From: Acidobacteriota bacterium
GTDB lineage: Bacteria > Acidobacteriota > Thermoanaerobaculia > Gp7-AA8
DNA length: 63,586 nucleotides
Assembly (NCBI GenBank): GCA_019244185.1
Contig: JAFATB010000014.1
Span: forward strand, 1 to 63,586
Direction: 5' to 3'
The notes beneath the pieces are model-generated. The model worked only from the letters and a program-made list of their open reading frames with translations. It did no database searches and had not been told where the DNA came from. Shown piece after piece: positions 26,214 through 33,660 of this stretch. A program made the translations under genes and the position numbers. Every line of letters begins with the position of its first letter. Position 1 is the stretch's first letter.

Positions 26214-26828
26214 ATGCACCGCACTAAGGGTCTGTATCGCGTGCTGGAGCGGCCGTCGGTCTACGAGCGATTTCAGAAAATGCTCGGAGCGGATCGCGTG
26301 CGCGCGCGCTTCGTCGAAGAGTTTCTCCGGCCCTTCGCGGGCGCGCGGCTCATCGACGCCGGCTGCGGCACCGGCTCGCTGCTCGACTATCTGCCCGCCG
26401 GCGTCGAGTACGTCGGCTTCGATCCGAATCCGCGTTACATCGAGGCCGCGCGCGCGCGATACGGCGCGCGCGGCACGTTCTTTTGCGCGCGCACGAGCGA
26501 AACGGCGCCGTTCGAGGAGGCCGCGTTCGACATCGTGGTGGCGAAATCGCTCCTGCATCACCTCAGCGACGGCGATGCGCACGCGCTGCTCGCGTCGGCG
26601 CGGCGCTGGCTGCGGCCGGGCGGCGCGTTCGTGTCGAGCGACGGCGTCGTGCACGCGCGGCAGCGAACGATCGCCCGTCTCCTCACGGCGCTCGACCGCG
26701 GCGCCAACGTGCGCACTCCGGAAGGATATCGCGCGCTCGCGACGCCGTACTTTTTGCACGTCGAGAGCTGGCTGATGAGCGACATGGCGGCGATTCCGTA
26801 CGATCACTTCATCCTGCGCGCGAGCTGA
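26214..26828 (+). CDS. Class I SAM-dependent methyltransferase
   Basis: 204 residues with the SAM-binding motif I LIDAGCGTGSLLDYL (about 46-60), motif II VGFDPNPRYIEAA, and motif IV VAKSLLHHLSD. This is a Methyltransf_11/25-type fold with no substrate domain. It is divergent from wecE with a 26-bp gap and is followed after four bases by another methyltransferase, so the two are probably one operon. The substrate may be a sugar or lipid of the surrounding block, but nothing in the sequence decides this. Confidence 0.85.
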   Translation: MHRTKGLYRVLERPSVYERFQKMLGADRVRARFVEEFLRPFAGARLIDAGCGTGSLLDYLPAGVEYVGFDPNPRYIEAARARYGARGTFFCARTSETAPFEEAAFDIVVAKSLLHHLSDGDAHALLASARRWLRPGGAFVSSDGVVHARQRTIARLLTALDRGANVRTPEGYRALATPYFLHVESWLMSDMAAIPYDHFILRAS

Positions 26829-26832
26829 ATCG

Positions 26833-27750
26833 ATGCAGCTCGTGCGCACACGCCGGCGGCATCTCTCCGGAACAGAGCTCATCGACGCAACGGATGCGTG
26901 TCCGATCTGCGGCGCGACGGAGACTCGGAGCGGATCGGTTCGCCTGCAGCGAGATCCGGACGTCGTGTTGCTCGTCTGTCCGCGTTGCCGCGGCGCGTCT
27001 GCCTCGCACATGCCGCGAGCCGCGGTGCTGGAGCGCTACTACGCGACCTACTACGATGGCCACGAACGCGAAGTGACGATTGCGAACCCCGCGCAGCTGG
27101 CGCGGCGCATCGTGCGCACCTTGCCGCGCGCTGCATTCGGCGAGCGCGTGCGGATCCTCGACTTCGGCGGCGGCGACGGCAGCGTTGCGACGGCGGTCGC
27201 AGCGACTTCGATCGCGCATGGGCCGGCGCGATTCGCGGAGATCGTGGTGGTCGATTTCGCGGAGCGGCCGCCGCGAACGTCCGCGACGATCGCGGTTCGT
27301 CATCAGTCACCCGAGGCGCCGCTCGACGGGACGTTCGATCTCGTGCTCGCAAGCGCGGTGCTCGAGCACATCCCCGAACTGCAGCGCGTTCTCCGTATGC
27401 TGTACGCGCACATCGGCGTGCGCGGTTTCTTCTACGCGCGGACGCCGTACGCGCTTCCGCTGGTACGCGTCTGGCCTTCCTTCGACCTCGGCTATCCGGC
27501 ACACGTTCACGATCTCGGCAGCGGCTTCTGGAACCGCGTCGGCACGACGTTCGGCTGGCAACTCGAGACGATCGCGTCGCGACCTTCACCGGTCGCTGCG
27601 TCGCTGCGCGCCGATCCGCTGCGCGCCATCGCTGCCGCGCTGCTCAAGATGCCGGCGTCGCTCGAGAATCGCCTTTCGCCGCGTGCGCGGCGCGACCGCT
27701 GGTGGAACCTCGTCGGCGGATGGGAAGTGCTCCTGCAGCGTCGCGCGTGA
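26833..27750 (+). CDS. SAM-dependent methyltransferase with N-terminal zinc-ribbon-like motif
   Basis: 305 residues. An N-terminal CPIC and CPRC pair (about residues 17-56) is separated by about 32 residues, as in zinc-binding N-terminal modules of sugar and ubiE-like methyltransferases. A class I fold follows, with ILDFGGGDGSVATAV (about 109-123), VVVDFAE, and VLASAVLEHIPEL. A long C-terminal basic extension ends near QRRA. Two tandem methyltransferases next to wecE suggest methylation of a sugar or lipid. A hairpin follows at 27757-27781. Confidence 0.8.
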   Translation: MQLVRTRRRHLSGTELIDATDACPICGATETRSGSVRLQRDPDVVLLVCPRCRGASASHMPRAAVLERYYATYYDGHEREVTIANPAQLARRIVRTLPRAAFGERVRILDFGGGDGSVATAVAATSIAHGPARFAEIVVVDFAERPPRTSATIAVRHQSPEAPLDGTFDLVLASAVLEHIPELQRVLRMLYAHIGVRGFFYARTPYALPLVRVWPSFDLGYPAHVHDLGSGFWNRVGTTFGWQLETIASRPSPVAASLRADPLRAIAAALLKMPASLENRLSPRARRDRWWNLVGGWEVLLQRRA

Positions 27751-27756
27751 ACGAAA

Positions 27757-27781
27757 ACGGCCGCCGGAATCCGGCGGCCGT
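27757..27781 (-). terminator. Intrinsic terminator between convergent genes (stronger on minus strand)
   Basis: A perfect 11-bp stem (27757-27767 with 27771-27781) with a 3-nt loop. On the minus strand it is followed by TTTT, so it mainly serves the S74-like gene that ends at 27805. On the plus strand the following bases are poor in T, so any stop of the methyltransferase transcript there is weaker. Confidence 0.75.
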
Positions 27782-27804
27782 TCGCAAAACACGATGGCGG
27801 TTGG

Positions 27805-29622
27805 TTACTTCGGAAGGTTGTTCTCGCGTTCCACTTCGAAGTCGAGATAGCCCTTGCGGATGCCCTGTACGAAGTAGTCGAACTCGGCATCGGGCGCGCC
27901 GTCGGCCACTTTGATGACGACCTTTTCCGGCGTCTTCTCGGCGACGTAGAGCTGACCCGGAGCGCCGACCGGCGTGATCTGGACGGTCATTCTCTCGGTC
28001 TCGGTGATGCGGGAGAAGTAACCCGGGAGCTGGATGACGACTTTTCCGTCGACGGTCTTCGCGGTGCCGCGATAGTACGTGCCCGCCTCGGGGCCTTCGA
28101 GCGCCGCGTAGTAGATGGCCTTCTTCGAGTCGGCCGGATCGACGACCGCGAAGTTCTTCGTGCCGCCGGTGACGGTGAAGTTGCCGGTGACGGTCACGCC
28201 ACCCGTGGCGCCGATCTCGAGACGATTCGTGGAGTTGGTGCCGAGCACGAGGTTCGTCGCGTTCGCGGTGCCGACGATCAGACCATTGCCGGCGGAGCCG
28301 AGGAACTCAGCCCAGCCGCCGAGGGTCTTGCCGAAACGGCTCAGCGTGCGCGCGCTGCTGTGCGCCTGGAAGCTGACGGTCGCGGTGTCGCTCTTGGCCT
28401 GGAAAGCCGCGTTCGCGCTCGTGCCGGTGGTGCTGGGGTTCTCGATGAGCGAGATGAGGTTCGCGTCGACGTCCTTGTATGCGTGCACCCACTGGCTCGG
28501 CGAGGCCGTACCGATGCCGACGTTGCCGCTGGCGGCGATGTCGATGGAGCTCGTCGGCGCGCCCGGACGGACGCGGAGCGGGAGCTTGGAGCCGCCGGTG
28601 AGGTCGCGGACGAACCAGTTCGCCTCGTTCGCGCCGATGTCCCACGTCTGCGCGGTGAAGCCGCTGGAGTTGGTCTGCTCGAAGCGGATGGCCGGCGTGT
28701 CGCCGGTGGTGATGTGGAGGTCGAGGAGCGGGTTGGAGTTGCGGAAGCCGATCTTGCCCGTGCTGTCGATGTAGATCGAGTTCGTCGGCGACGCCGCTTC
28801 GATGTTGAGGATCGTCTTCGAGTTCGTGACGTCATCGATCGAGAAGCGGTTCGCGCCGCCGCTGGTCGTGTCGTTCGCGGTCAGCGACCAGCTGACGTTC
28901 GGATAACCCGCCGACGTGCTCGTGTCGTCGAAGTTGATGCGGAGGTTGTTCTCTTTGAGGCGGATCGTATCGAAGCCGAACGACTCGTTGTTGACGCAGT
29001 CGAAGCCGAAGCAGCCGGAGCCCTGCACGATGAGGTCATCGGCGATGACGTTGTCGTTGACGACCGGCGTCAGCGACGGATGCGATGCGTTGCCGGACGC
29101 CGGAGCGGTGGTGCCGCTGCCGTTCGAGGCGATCGGGCGCTGCGGCCCGCGGCTGACCGGCTCCTGCATGTTCGGATCGAGGATCGAGCCGTTGACGACG
29201 GTGAACGTTCCCGACTGGACGGCGGGGTTGCCGAGGCCGTTCGCGGTGATGATGCGGTGGATCGCCTCATCGTCGTTGTTTGCGCGCGCGTCGATGAGCT
29301 GCTGGCGCACGGACGCGGAGACCTGCGGCATCGCGCGCAGCTCGTAGTGATACGCGCCGTCCGCGATCGGCTTTCCGGCCATGTCCTGCAGGCGGAACGA
29401 GGGCGTCGTGCCGGCGGCGAAGTCGCGCGAGAAGGTGTCGTGATTCGGCGTGACGACGATCAGCTGATAGTGATCGACGCCCGACGCGTTGGCCTGCCAC
29501 TGGATCGAACTGCCGCCCGCGGTGGGGCGCGCGATCTCCCGGGCCGTGTCACCGGCGAAGAGTGGAGCGGCGATGGAGAGCGTGAATAAGAATGCGGTAC
29601 CAAGTTTGAGAGAGCGCTTCAT
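27805..29622 (-). CDS. Secreted tail-fibre/S74-like repeat protein
   Basis: 605 residues with a Sec signal peptide (MKRSLKLGTAFLFTLSIA, cleavage after AAPLFAG). A fibronectin-like N-terminal segment (about 30-160) and a Ser/Gly/Pro-rich linker follow. Next come trimeric-fibre-like beta repeats with GKIGFRNSNPLLDLHI and NVGIGTASPSQWVH, characteristic of phage tail fibres and S74 peptidase-associated proteins. A conserved C-terminal module (AALEGPEAGTYYRGTAKTVDG onward) is present, without the S74 autoprotease catalytic part. The ATG at 29622 has GGAGG seven bases upstream. No other phage gene is near, so this is a host surface fibre rather than a prophage remnant. Function unknown. Confidence 0.75.
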   Translation of the reverse strand: MKRSLKLGTAFLFTLSIAAPLFAGDTAREIARPTAGGSSIQWQANASGVDHYQLIVVTPNHDTFSRDFAAGTTPSFRLQDMAGKPIADGAYHYELRAMPQVSASVRQQLIDARANNDDEAIHRIITANGLGNPAVQSGTFTVVNGSILDPNMQEPVSRGPQRPIASNGSGTTAPASGNASHPSLTPVVNDNVIADDLIVQGSGCFGFDCVNNESFGFDTIRLKENNLRINFDDTSTSAGYPNVSWSLTANDTTSGGANRFSIDDVTNSKTILNIEAASPTNSIYIDSTGKIGFRNSNPLLDLHITTGDTPAIRFEQTNSSGFTAQTWDIGANEANWFVRDLTGGSKLPLRVRPGAPTSSIDIAASGNVGIGTASPSQWVHAYKDVDANLISLIENPSTTGTSANAAFQAKSDTATVSFQAHSSARTLSRFGKTLGGWAEFLGSAGNGLIVGTANATNLVLGTNSTNRLEIGATGGVTVTGNFTVTGGTKNFAVVDPADSKKAIYYAALEGPEAGTYYRGTAKTVDGKVVIQLPGYFSRITETERMTVQITPVGAPGQLYVAEKTPEKVVIKVADGAPDAEFDYFVQGIRKGYLDFEVERENNLPK

Positions 29623-29814
29623 CACATTCCTCCTTAAGACGAAAAAAGACAGTCGTTCGCGCCTGCGGGTACGCCGTCAGCGATGGGGGCCTGCTTGAAT
29701 TGTCCGATCAGACGCGGATGAGTAACTATAGGTCCGCGGTAGCAAATGCGGAAGGGGTCAGGGGCGGAAAATTTTTTAGCGCGAACGCCGGAAGTCGGGA
29801 TTGGCGACGAGCCG

Positions 29815-31365
29815 TCATTCCCACTCGATGGTGCTGGGCGGTTTGGACGACACGTCGTAAACCACTCGATTCACGCCACGTACCTCGTTCACGATACGCC
29901 GCGCCATGCGATCGAGCACGTCGTGCGGCATGCGAAACCAGTCCGCCGTCATGAAGTCCGTGGTCGTCACGGCGCGGATGGCGAGGACGTTTTCGTACGT
30001 CCTTTCGTCGCCCATGACGCCCACACTCTTCACCGGTAAGAGTACGGCGAAGGCTTGTGAGATCTCGCGATAGAGGCCGGCCCTGCGAATCTCGTCGATC
30101 ACGATCTCGTCGGCGTTCTGCAGCACCTCGACGCGCTCGGCGTTCACCTCGCCGAGGATGCGCACGGCGAGTCCGGGGCCGGGGAACGGATGGCGCCAGA
30201 CGAATTCCTCTTCGAGACCGAGCTCGATGCCGAGCTGGCGCACTTCATCCTTGAACAACTCGCGCACCGGCTCGATGAGCTTGAGGCCCATCTTCTCCGG
30301 AAGTCCGCCGACGTTGTGATGCGTCTTGATGACGGCCGAGGGTCCTTTGATCGACACCGACTCGATGACGTCGGGATAGAGCGTGCCCTGCACGAGGAAC
30401 TCGACGTTCGGAATCCGCTTCGCTTCTTCCTCGAAGACGGCGATGAACTCGTTGCCGATTCGCTTGCGTTTCACTTCCGGCTCTTCGACGCCGGCGAGCT
30501 TTTCGTAGAAGCGCTGGCGGCCGTCGACGGCGACGATGTGCATGCCGAGGCCTTCGCTGAGACGCGAGACGACCTGCATCGCCTCGTGTTTGCGGAGCAC
30601 GCCGTTGTCGACGAAGATCGCCGTGAGCTGATCGCCGATCGCCTCCGCGACGAGGAGCGCCGCGACGGACGAGTCGACGCCGCCGCTCACCGCGGCGATG
30701 ACGTTGCGGTCGCCGACCTGCTCGCGGATCTCTTCGACCTTGCGCCGCCGGAAGTCGCCGAGATCCCACGACGGCTCGCAGCCCGCGATGCCGAACAGAA
30801 AATTCTCGAGCAGCTGTGATCCCGCCTCACTGTGCGTGACCTCGGGATGAAACTGGATGCCGTAGCACGCGCGCGCGCGATCTTCGAACGCCGCGATCGG
30901 CGCGCTCGGCGAGGACGCGGTGACGGTGAAGCCTGGCGGCGCGGCGAGAATGCGGTCGCCGTGACTGGCCCACACGCGCTGGTGCGCGGGCGTGTTCGCA
31001 AAGAGCGGGGAGTCGTTTGCGTCGACGTCGATCTGCGCGCGGCCGTACTCCCGCTCCGTCGCCGGTTCGACGCGGCCGTCGAGCAGGTACGCGGTGAGCT
31101 GCATGCCGTAGCAGATGCCGAGGAGGGGGATGCCGAGGGAGAAGATCTCGCGCGAACAGTAGGGTGCGGATTCGGCGTAGACCGACTGCGGACCGCCGGA
31201 GAGGATGATCGCTTTCGGCGCGATCGCGCGGATCTTCTCGGGCGCGAGATCGAACGGATGCACGACCGAGTAGACGCGCTTGTCGCGGATGCGGCGGGCG
31301 ATCAGCTGCGTGTATTGGGAGCCGAAGTCGAGGACGAGGACGGTCTGTTCGGGCTGCACGCTCAT
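29815..31365 (-). CDS. guaA: GMP synthase (glutamine-hydrolysing)
   Basis: 516 residues, bifunctional. It has an N-terminal class I glutamine amidotransferase ([11 protein letters not shown]; nucleophile in LLGICYGMQ; His/Glu in FHPEVTHSE), an ATP-pyrophosphatase domain ([13 protein letters not shown], about 226-238), and the C-terminal dimerisation domain ([13 protein letters not shown] and the terminal KPPSTIEWE). It aminates XMP to GMP using ATP and glutamine. No guaB is present. The 188-bp region between HU and guaA contains three large hairpins in the leader (31391-31528). Confidence 0.98.
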   Translation of the reverse strand: MSVQPEQTVLVLDFGSQYTQLIARRIRDKRVYSVVHPFDLAPEKIRAIAPKAIILSGGPQSVYAESAPYCSREIFSLGIPLLGICYGMQLTAYLLDGRVEPATEREYGRAQIDVDANDSPLFANTPAHQRVWASHGDRILAAPPGFTVTASSPSAPIAAFEDRARACYGIQFHPEVTHSEAGSQLLENFLFGIAGCEPSWDLGDFRRRKVEEIREQVGDRNVIAAVSGGVDSSVAALLVAEAIGDQLTAIFVDNGVLRKHEAMQVVSRLSEGLGMHIVAVDGRQRFYEKLAGVEEPEVKRKRIGNEFIAVFEEEAKRIPNVEFLVQGTLYPDVIESVSIKGPSAVIKTHHNVGGLPEKMGLKLIEPVRELFKDEVRQLGIELGLEEEFVWRHPFPGPGLAVRILGEVNAERVEVLQNADEIVIDEIRRAGLYREISQAFAVLLPVKSVGVMGDERTYENVLAIRAVTTTDFMTADWFRMPHDVLDRMARRIVNEVRGVNRVVYDVSSKPPSTIEWE

Positions 31366-31390
31366 GCGGCGCGGATTGTAAGGCGGGGTG

Positions 31391-31528
31391 GGCCGCCGGT
31401 GTCAGCCTGTTGCACCGGCGGCCGGAAGGATGGGGAGGTGGGGCTTGTGCATCACGGGGTTTGGTGATGCGGTGAGCACATCTTTCGTCCTTTGTTTGGA
31501 CGATTGGGGCGAAAGGATGTTGCTCACC
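31391..31528 (-). other. Three-hairpin leader upstream of guaA
   Basis: In the HU-guaA gap, read on the minus strand, three stems occur. The first pairs 31521-31528 with 31471-31478 (8 bp) and continues inward with CATC/TTTCG pairing across one bulge. The second directly abuts it, pairing 31464-31470 with 31449-31455 (7 bp). The third pairs 31413-31423 with 31391-31401 (11 bp perfect). None has a U-run, so this is not a plain terminator. It could be an attenuator, processing site or cis-regulatory RNA for guaA. No known riboswitch consensus was recognised. Confidence 0.5.
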
Positions 31529-31553
31529 TTCCGGTGAACAAGCGGCAACCGAA

Positions 31554-31823
31554 TCAGAGCAGGTTGCGCAGTTCCTTCCCCGGCTTGAAGCGGATCGTGT
31601 TGCCGGGAGGGATCTTCACCTCGACGCCGGTCTTGGGGTTGCGTCCGATGCCCTTCTTCCGCTGCTTCACCTGAAACACGCCGAAGCCGCGGAGCTCGAT
31701 GCGCTGCCCGCGGGCGAGCGCGTTCCGCAGTCCTTCGATGACGGTATCAACCGCCTGCGCCGCCTTGATCCGGGAAATTTCCGACGTCTCGGCGACTTTG
31801 TTGACGATGTCCGCCTTGATCAT
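31554..31823 (-). CDS. HU/IHF-family nucleoid DNA-binding protein
   Basis: 89 residues, the full HU length. It has N-terminal dimerisation helices (MIKADIVNKVAE, then AAQAVDTVIEGLRNAL), the GFGVFQV strand and the DNA-minor-groove arm RNPKTGVEVKIPPGNTI, ending FKPGKELR. It bends DNA and compacts the nucleoid. GGAGG (minus strand, about 31830) is the ribosome-binding site. A perfect TATAAT occurs at 31845-31850 (minus strand), about 22 bases before the start. Divergent from the S4 gene with a 38-bp gap. Confidence 0.95.
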   Translation of the reverse strand: MIKADIVNKVAETSEISRIKAAQAVDTVIEGLRNALARGQRIELRGFGVFQVKQRKKGIGRNPKTGVEVKIPPGNTIRFKPGKELRNLL

Positions 31824-31844
31824 GCATTTCCTCCGAAGGCGCTG

Positions 31845-31850
31845 ATTATA
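31845..31850 (-). promoter_or_regulatory. -10 element for the HU gene
   Basis: A perfect TATAAT on the minus strand. The transcription start would fall about 15 bases before the HU start codon. A good -35 is not visible at 16-18 bp, so a strong -10 or an activator may compensate. Confidence 0.5.
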
Positions 31851-31861
31851 CGACTCTTACG

Positions 31862-32218
31862 ATGGAACGACATCGCATCGACCTGTGGCTGAAGCTGGTC
31901 TGCCTCTTCAAGCATCGCGCGGACGCGACCGAGGCGTGCAAGGGCGGGCTGGTGAAGATCAACGGCGAGCGCTGCAAGCCGGCCGCGACCGTGAAGGAAG
32001 GCGACGTGGTCGAGTTCTACTCCGGCGACCGCTTCCGCCGCGTCGTCGTGCAGGCGATGCCGGCGGGCAACGTCTCGAAGGAAACCGCGCGGACGATGTA
32101 CCTCGACCAGTCGCCGGAGCAGCCGAAGCTCGATCCGCTGACGAGCATCCTGCGCGAGCGCGGCGCGGGACGTCCGACGAAGCGCGACCGCCGCGAGCTG
32201 GACAAGCTGCGCCGCTGA
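31862..32218 (+). CDS. S4-domain RNA-binding protein (Hsp15/HslR-like)
   Basis: 118 residues. The S4 domain is at about 3-65 with the HslR-type start RIDLWLKLVCLFKHRADATEACKGG and VKINGERCKPAATVKEGDVVEF. A basic C-terminal tail ends GRPTKRDRRELDKLRR. E. coli Hsp15 binds free 50S subunits carrying stalled nascent chains and helps recycle them. The tail and length match the family. It has a short promoter gap shared with HU and is followed by an AraC regulator. Confidence 0.86.
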   Translation: MERHRIDLWLKLVCLFKHRADATEACKGGLVKINGERCKPAATVKEGDVVEFYSGDRFRRVVVQAMPAGNVSKETARTMYLDQSPEQPKLDPLTSILRERGAGRPTKRDRRELDKLRR

Positions 32219-32265
32219 AGCGCAGCGCGAGCGAACTTTCTCGCGGCCGCGGCGTCAATCGTTCG

Positions 32266-32979
32266 ATGCCCGGCGCGTTCCGCCTTCGCCGCCGCTCCTT
32301 CGCGCCGCACGCGTCGACGCCGCGGCACGAGCACGACTGCGCGTATTTCTGTCTGATCGCGCGCGGCGACGGACGGCAGCATTCCGGCGGCATCGCGCGG
32401 ACGCGCGCGTGCGGCGAGGTGTTCTTCTATCCCGCCGGCGAGTCGCAGTCGGAGACGTTCGGCGCGGACGGCGGCGCGGTGTTCGCGGTCGATTTCTCCG
32501 CGCGCGTCGACGGCCTGCCCCCGCGCTCGCACGAGGTCGACGGCGCGGCGGCGCTCCTCGTGCGGCGGCTCGCGTTGCTACAGGCGGACGACGTGCTCGA
32601 CGTCGACGAGCTCGCGACGCTCGCCGCGAGCGCGCTCGCACGGATGCGGCGCGACGCGATGCCGTGGCTCGAAGCCGCGCGCGAGTACATCCACGCGCAT
32701 TTCGCGTCGCCGCTGACGCTCGACGAGATCGCGGCGACGGCGAACGTGCATCCGGTGCATCTCTGCCGCACGTTTCCGCGCCGTTTCGGCACGACCATCG
32801 GCAGCTACGTGCGCGCGCTGCGCCTCGACGTTGCCGCGCGGCAGCTCGCGACGACGGCGCGGCCCATCGCGGAGATCGCCCTCGACGCCGGCTTCTCGTC
32901 GCAGGCGCATCTCACGCGGCATTTCACGGCGCAGATGCGCGTGTCGCCCGCGCTGTATCGCGCGTGGGTTGGGCGGTGA
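32266..32979 (+). CDS. AraC-family transcriptional regulator
   Basis: 237 residues. An N-terminal cupin-like sensor (PRHEHDCAYFCLIARGDG, then ACGEVFFYPAG) is followed by two HTH motifs. HTH1 is about LDEIAATANVHPVHLCRTF and HTH2 about IAEIALDAGFSSQAHLTRHF, ending with the family MRVSPALYRAW. It probably regulates a neighbour, and its nearest downstream gene is the alpha/beta hydrolase after a palindromic repeat array. The ATG at 32266 is chosen because no closer start fits after the S4 stop. The ligand is unknown. Confidence 0.9.
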   Translation: MPGAFRLRRRSFAPHASTPRHEHDCAYFCLIARGDGRQHSGGIARTRACGEVFFYPAGESQSETFGADGGAVFAVDFSARVDGLPPRSHEVDGAAALLVRRLALLQADDVLDVDELATLAASALARMRRDAMPWLEAAREYIHAHFASPLTLDEIAATANVHPVHLCRTFPRRFGTTIGSYVRALRLDVAARQLATTARPIAEIALDAGFSSQAHLTRHFTAQMRVSPALYRAWVGR

Positions 32980-33660
32980 GGTGGGAGGAGGTAGGCGCAG
33001 TTGTGGGGAGTGAGATGAGAGTTGGTTCGCGCCCCCGCACTGGATCGCGCGTGTGCGGATCATCGCCGGACCTGTGCTGATGATGCAGGCAGGAGGGTTT
33101 CGCGCTCGCGGCGATTCGTTGCCGCGACGCACGATGGATATCGACCGACGTCAATCGTAGCCGCGCGATCGCATGAATGCGTGCGGCGAACGCACGATTG
33201 ATATGAGGCGATATCCATCGTGGACTCGGTGGTCGCGTGAATCCGTGCGGCGAGCACGAGATTGACGTGCGTTGATATCAATCGTGGCCGCGCCGATCGC
33301 ATGAACGCGTGCGGCGAACGCACAATTGATATGGGGCGATATCCATCGTGGACTCGGCGGTCGCATGAATGCGTGCAGCGAGCGCACGATTGATATGCGG
33401 GTATATCCATCGTGGTCTCGCGTCGCTGATCCACGTGCACCGCCGCTGCACGCTGTTGCGCGTGCGCTTGTTCACCTCGCGCACTTCGATGCGGTGTACG
33501 CCTGCGAATGCGGAGTTGCAGACCTCGTCGTGCCGCGAGCGGAATCGAGTGGGCGTCGCGGCGTTGTCGGCGAGTGAGAGTTGGCGTGCGCGCTCGCCAC
33601 GATCGCGCGTGGTTAATCCCGTGAAAGACGCGGCGCCTCCTCGCGCGCCATCGTGTGCTC
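32980..33660. other. 681-bp gene-free region between the AraC gene and the alpha/beta hydrolase
   Basis: Apart from the 64-bp palindromic array at 33130-33414, no gene, promoter or terminator was recognised here. Bases 32980-33129 and 33415-33660 are GC-rich without credible ORFs. ORFs predicted on the minus strand across the array shift frame between repeats and are shadows. Confidence 0.6.
33130..33414. repeat. Five-copy 64-bp tandem array of 30-bp inverted repeats
   Basis: Each unit contains a 12-N6-12 inverted repeat, consensus CACGATTGATAT then six bases then ATATCCATCGTG. Copies lie at 33130-33159, 33193-33222, 33255-33286, 33321-33350 and 33385-33414; right arms start 63 to 64 bp apart. 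The 34 bp between palindromes is also conserved. Units alternate: copies 2, 4 and 5 resemble each other most, while copies 1 and 3 share variant arms, suggesting a 128-bp double unit. The first and third copies are the most diverged. Because the intervening sequences are homologous, this is not CRISPR. Confidence 0.88.

Noticed and set aside
27805..29622. Prophage remnant indicated by the tail-fibre-like protein
   Set aside because: It has a Sec signal peptide and no integrase, capsid, terminase or lysis gene is nearby.
31391..31528. Known purine or guanidine riboswitch before guaA
   Set aside because: No recognised consensus core was found by eye, so only a structured leader is claimed.
33130..33414. 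CRISPR-like array (about 30-bp palindromic repeats with 34-bp spacing)
   Set aside because: The sequences between repeats are themselves homologous from copy to copy, there is no leader or cas gene, and only five copies exist. It is a tandem palindromic array, not CRISPR.
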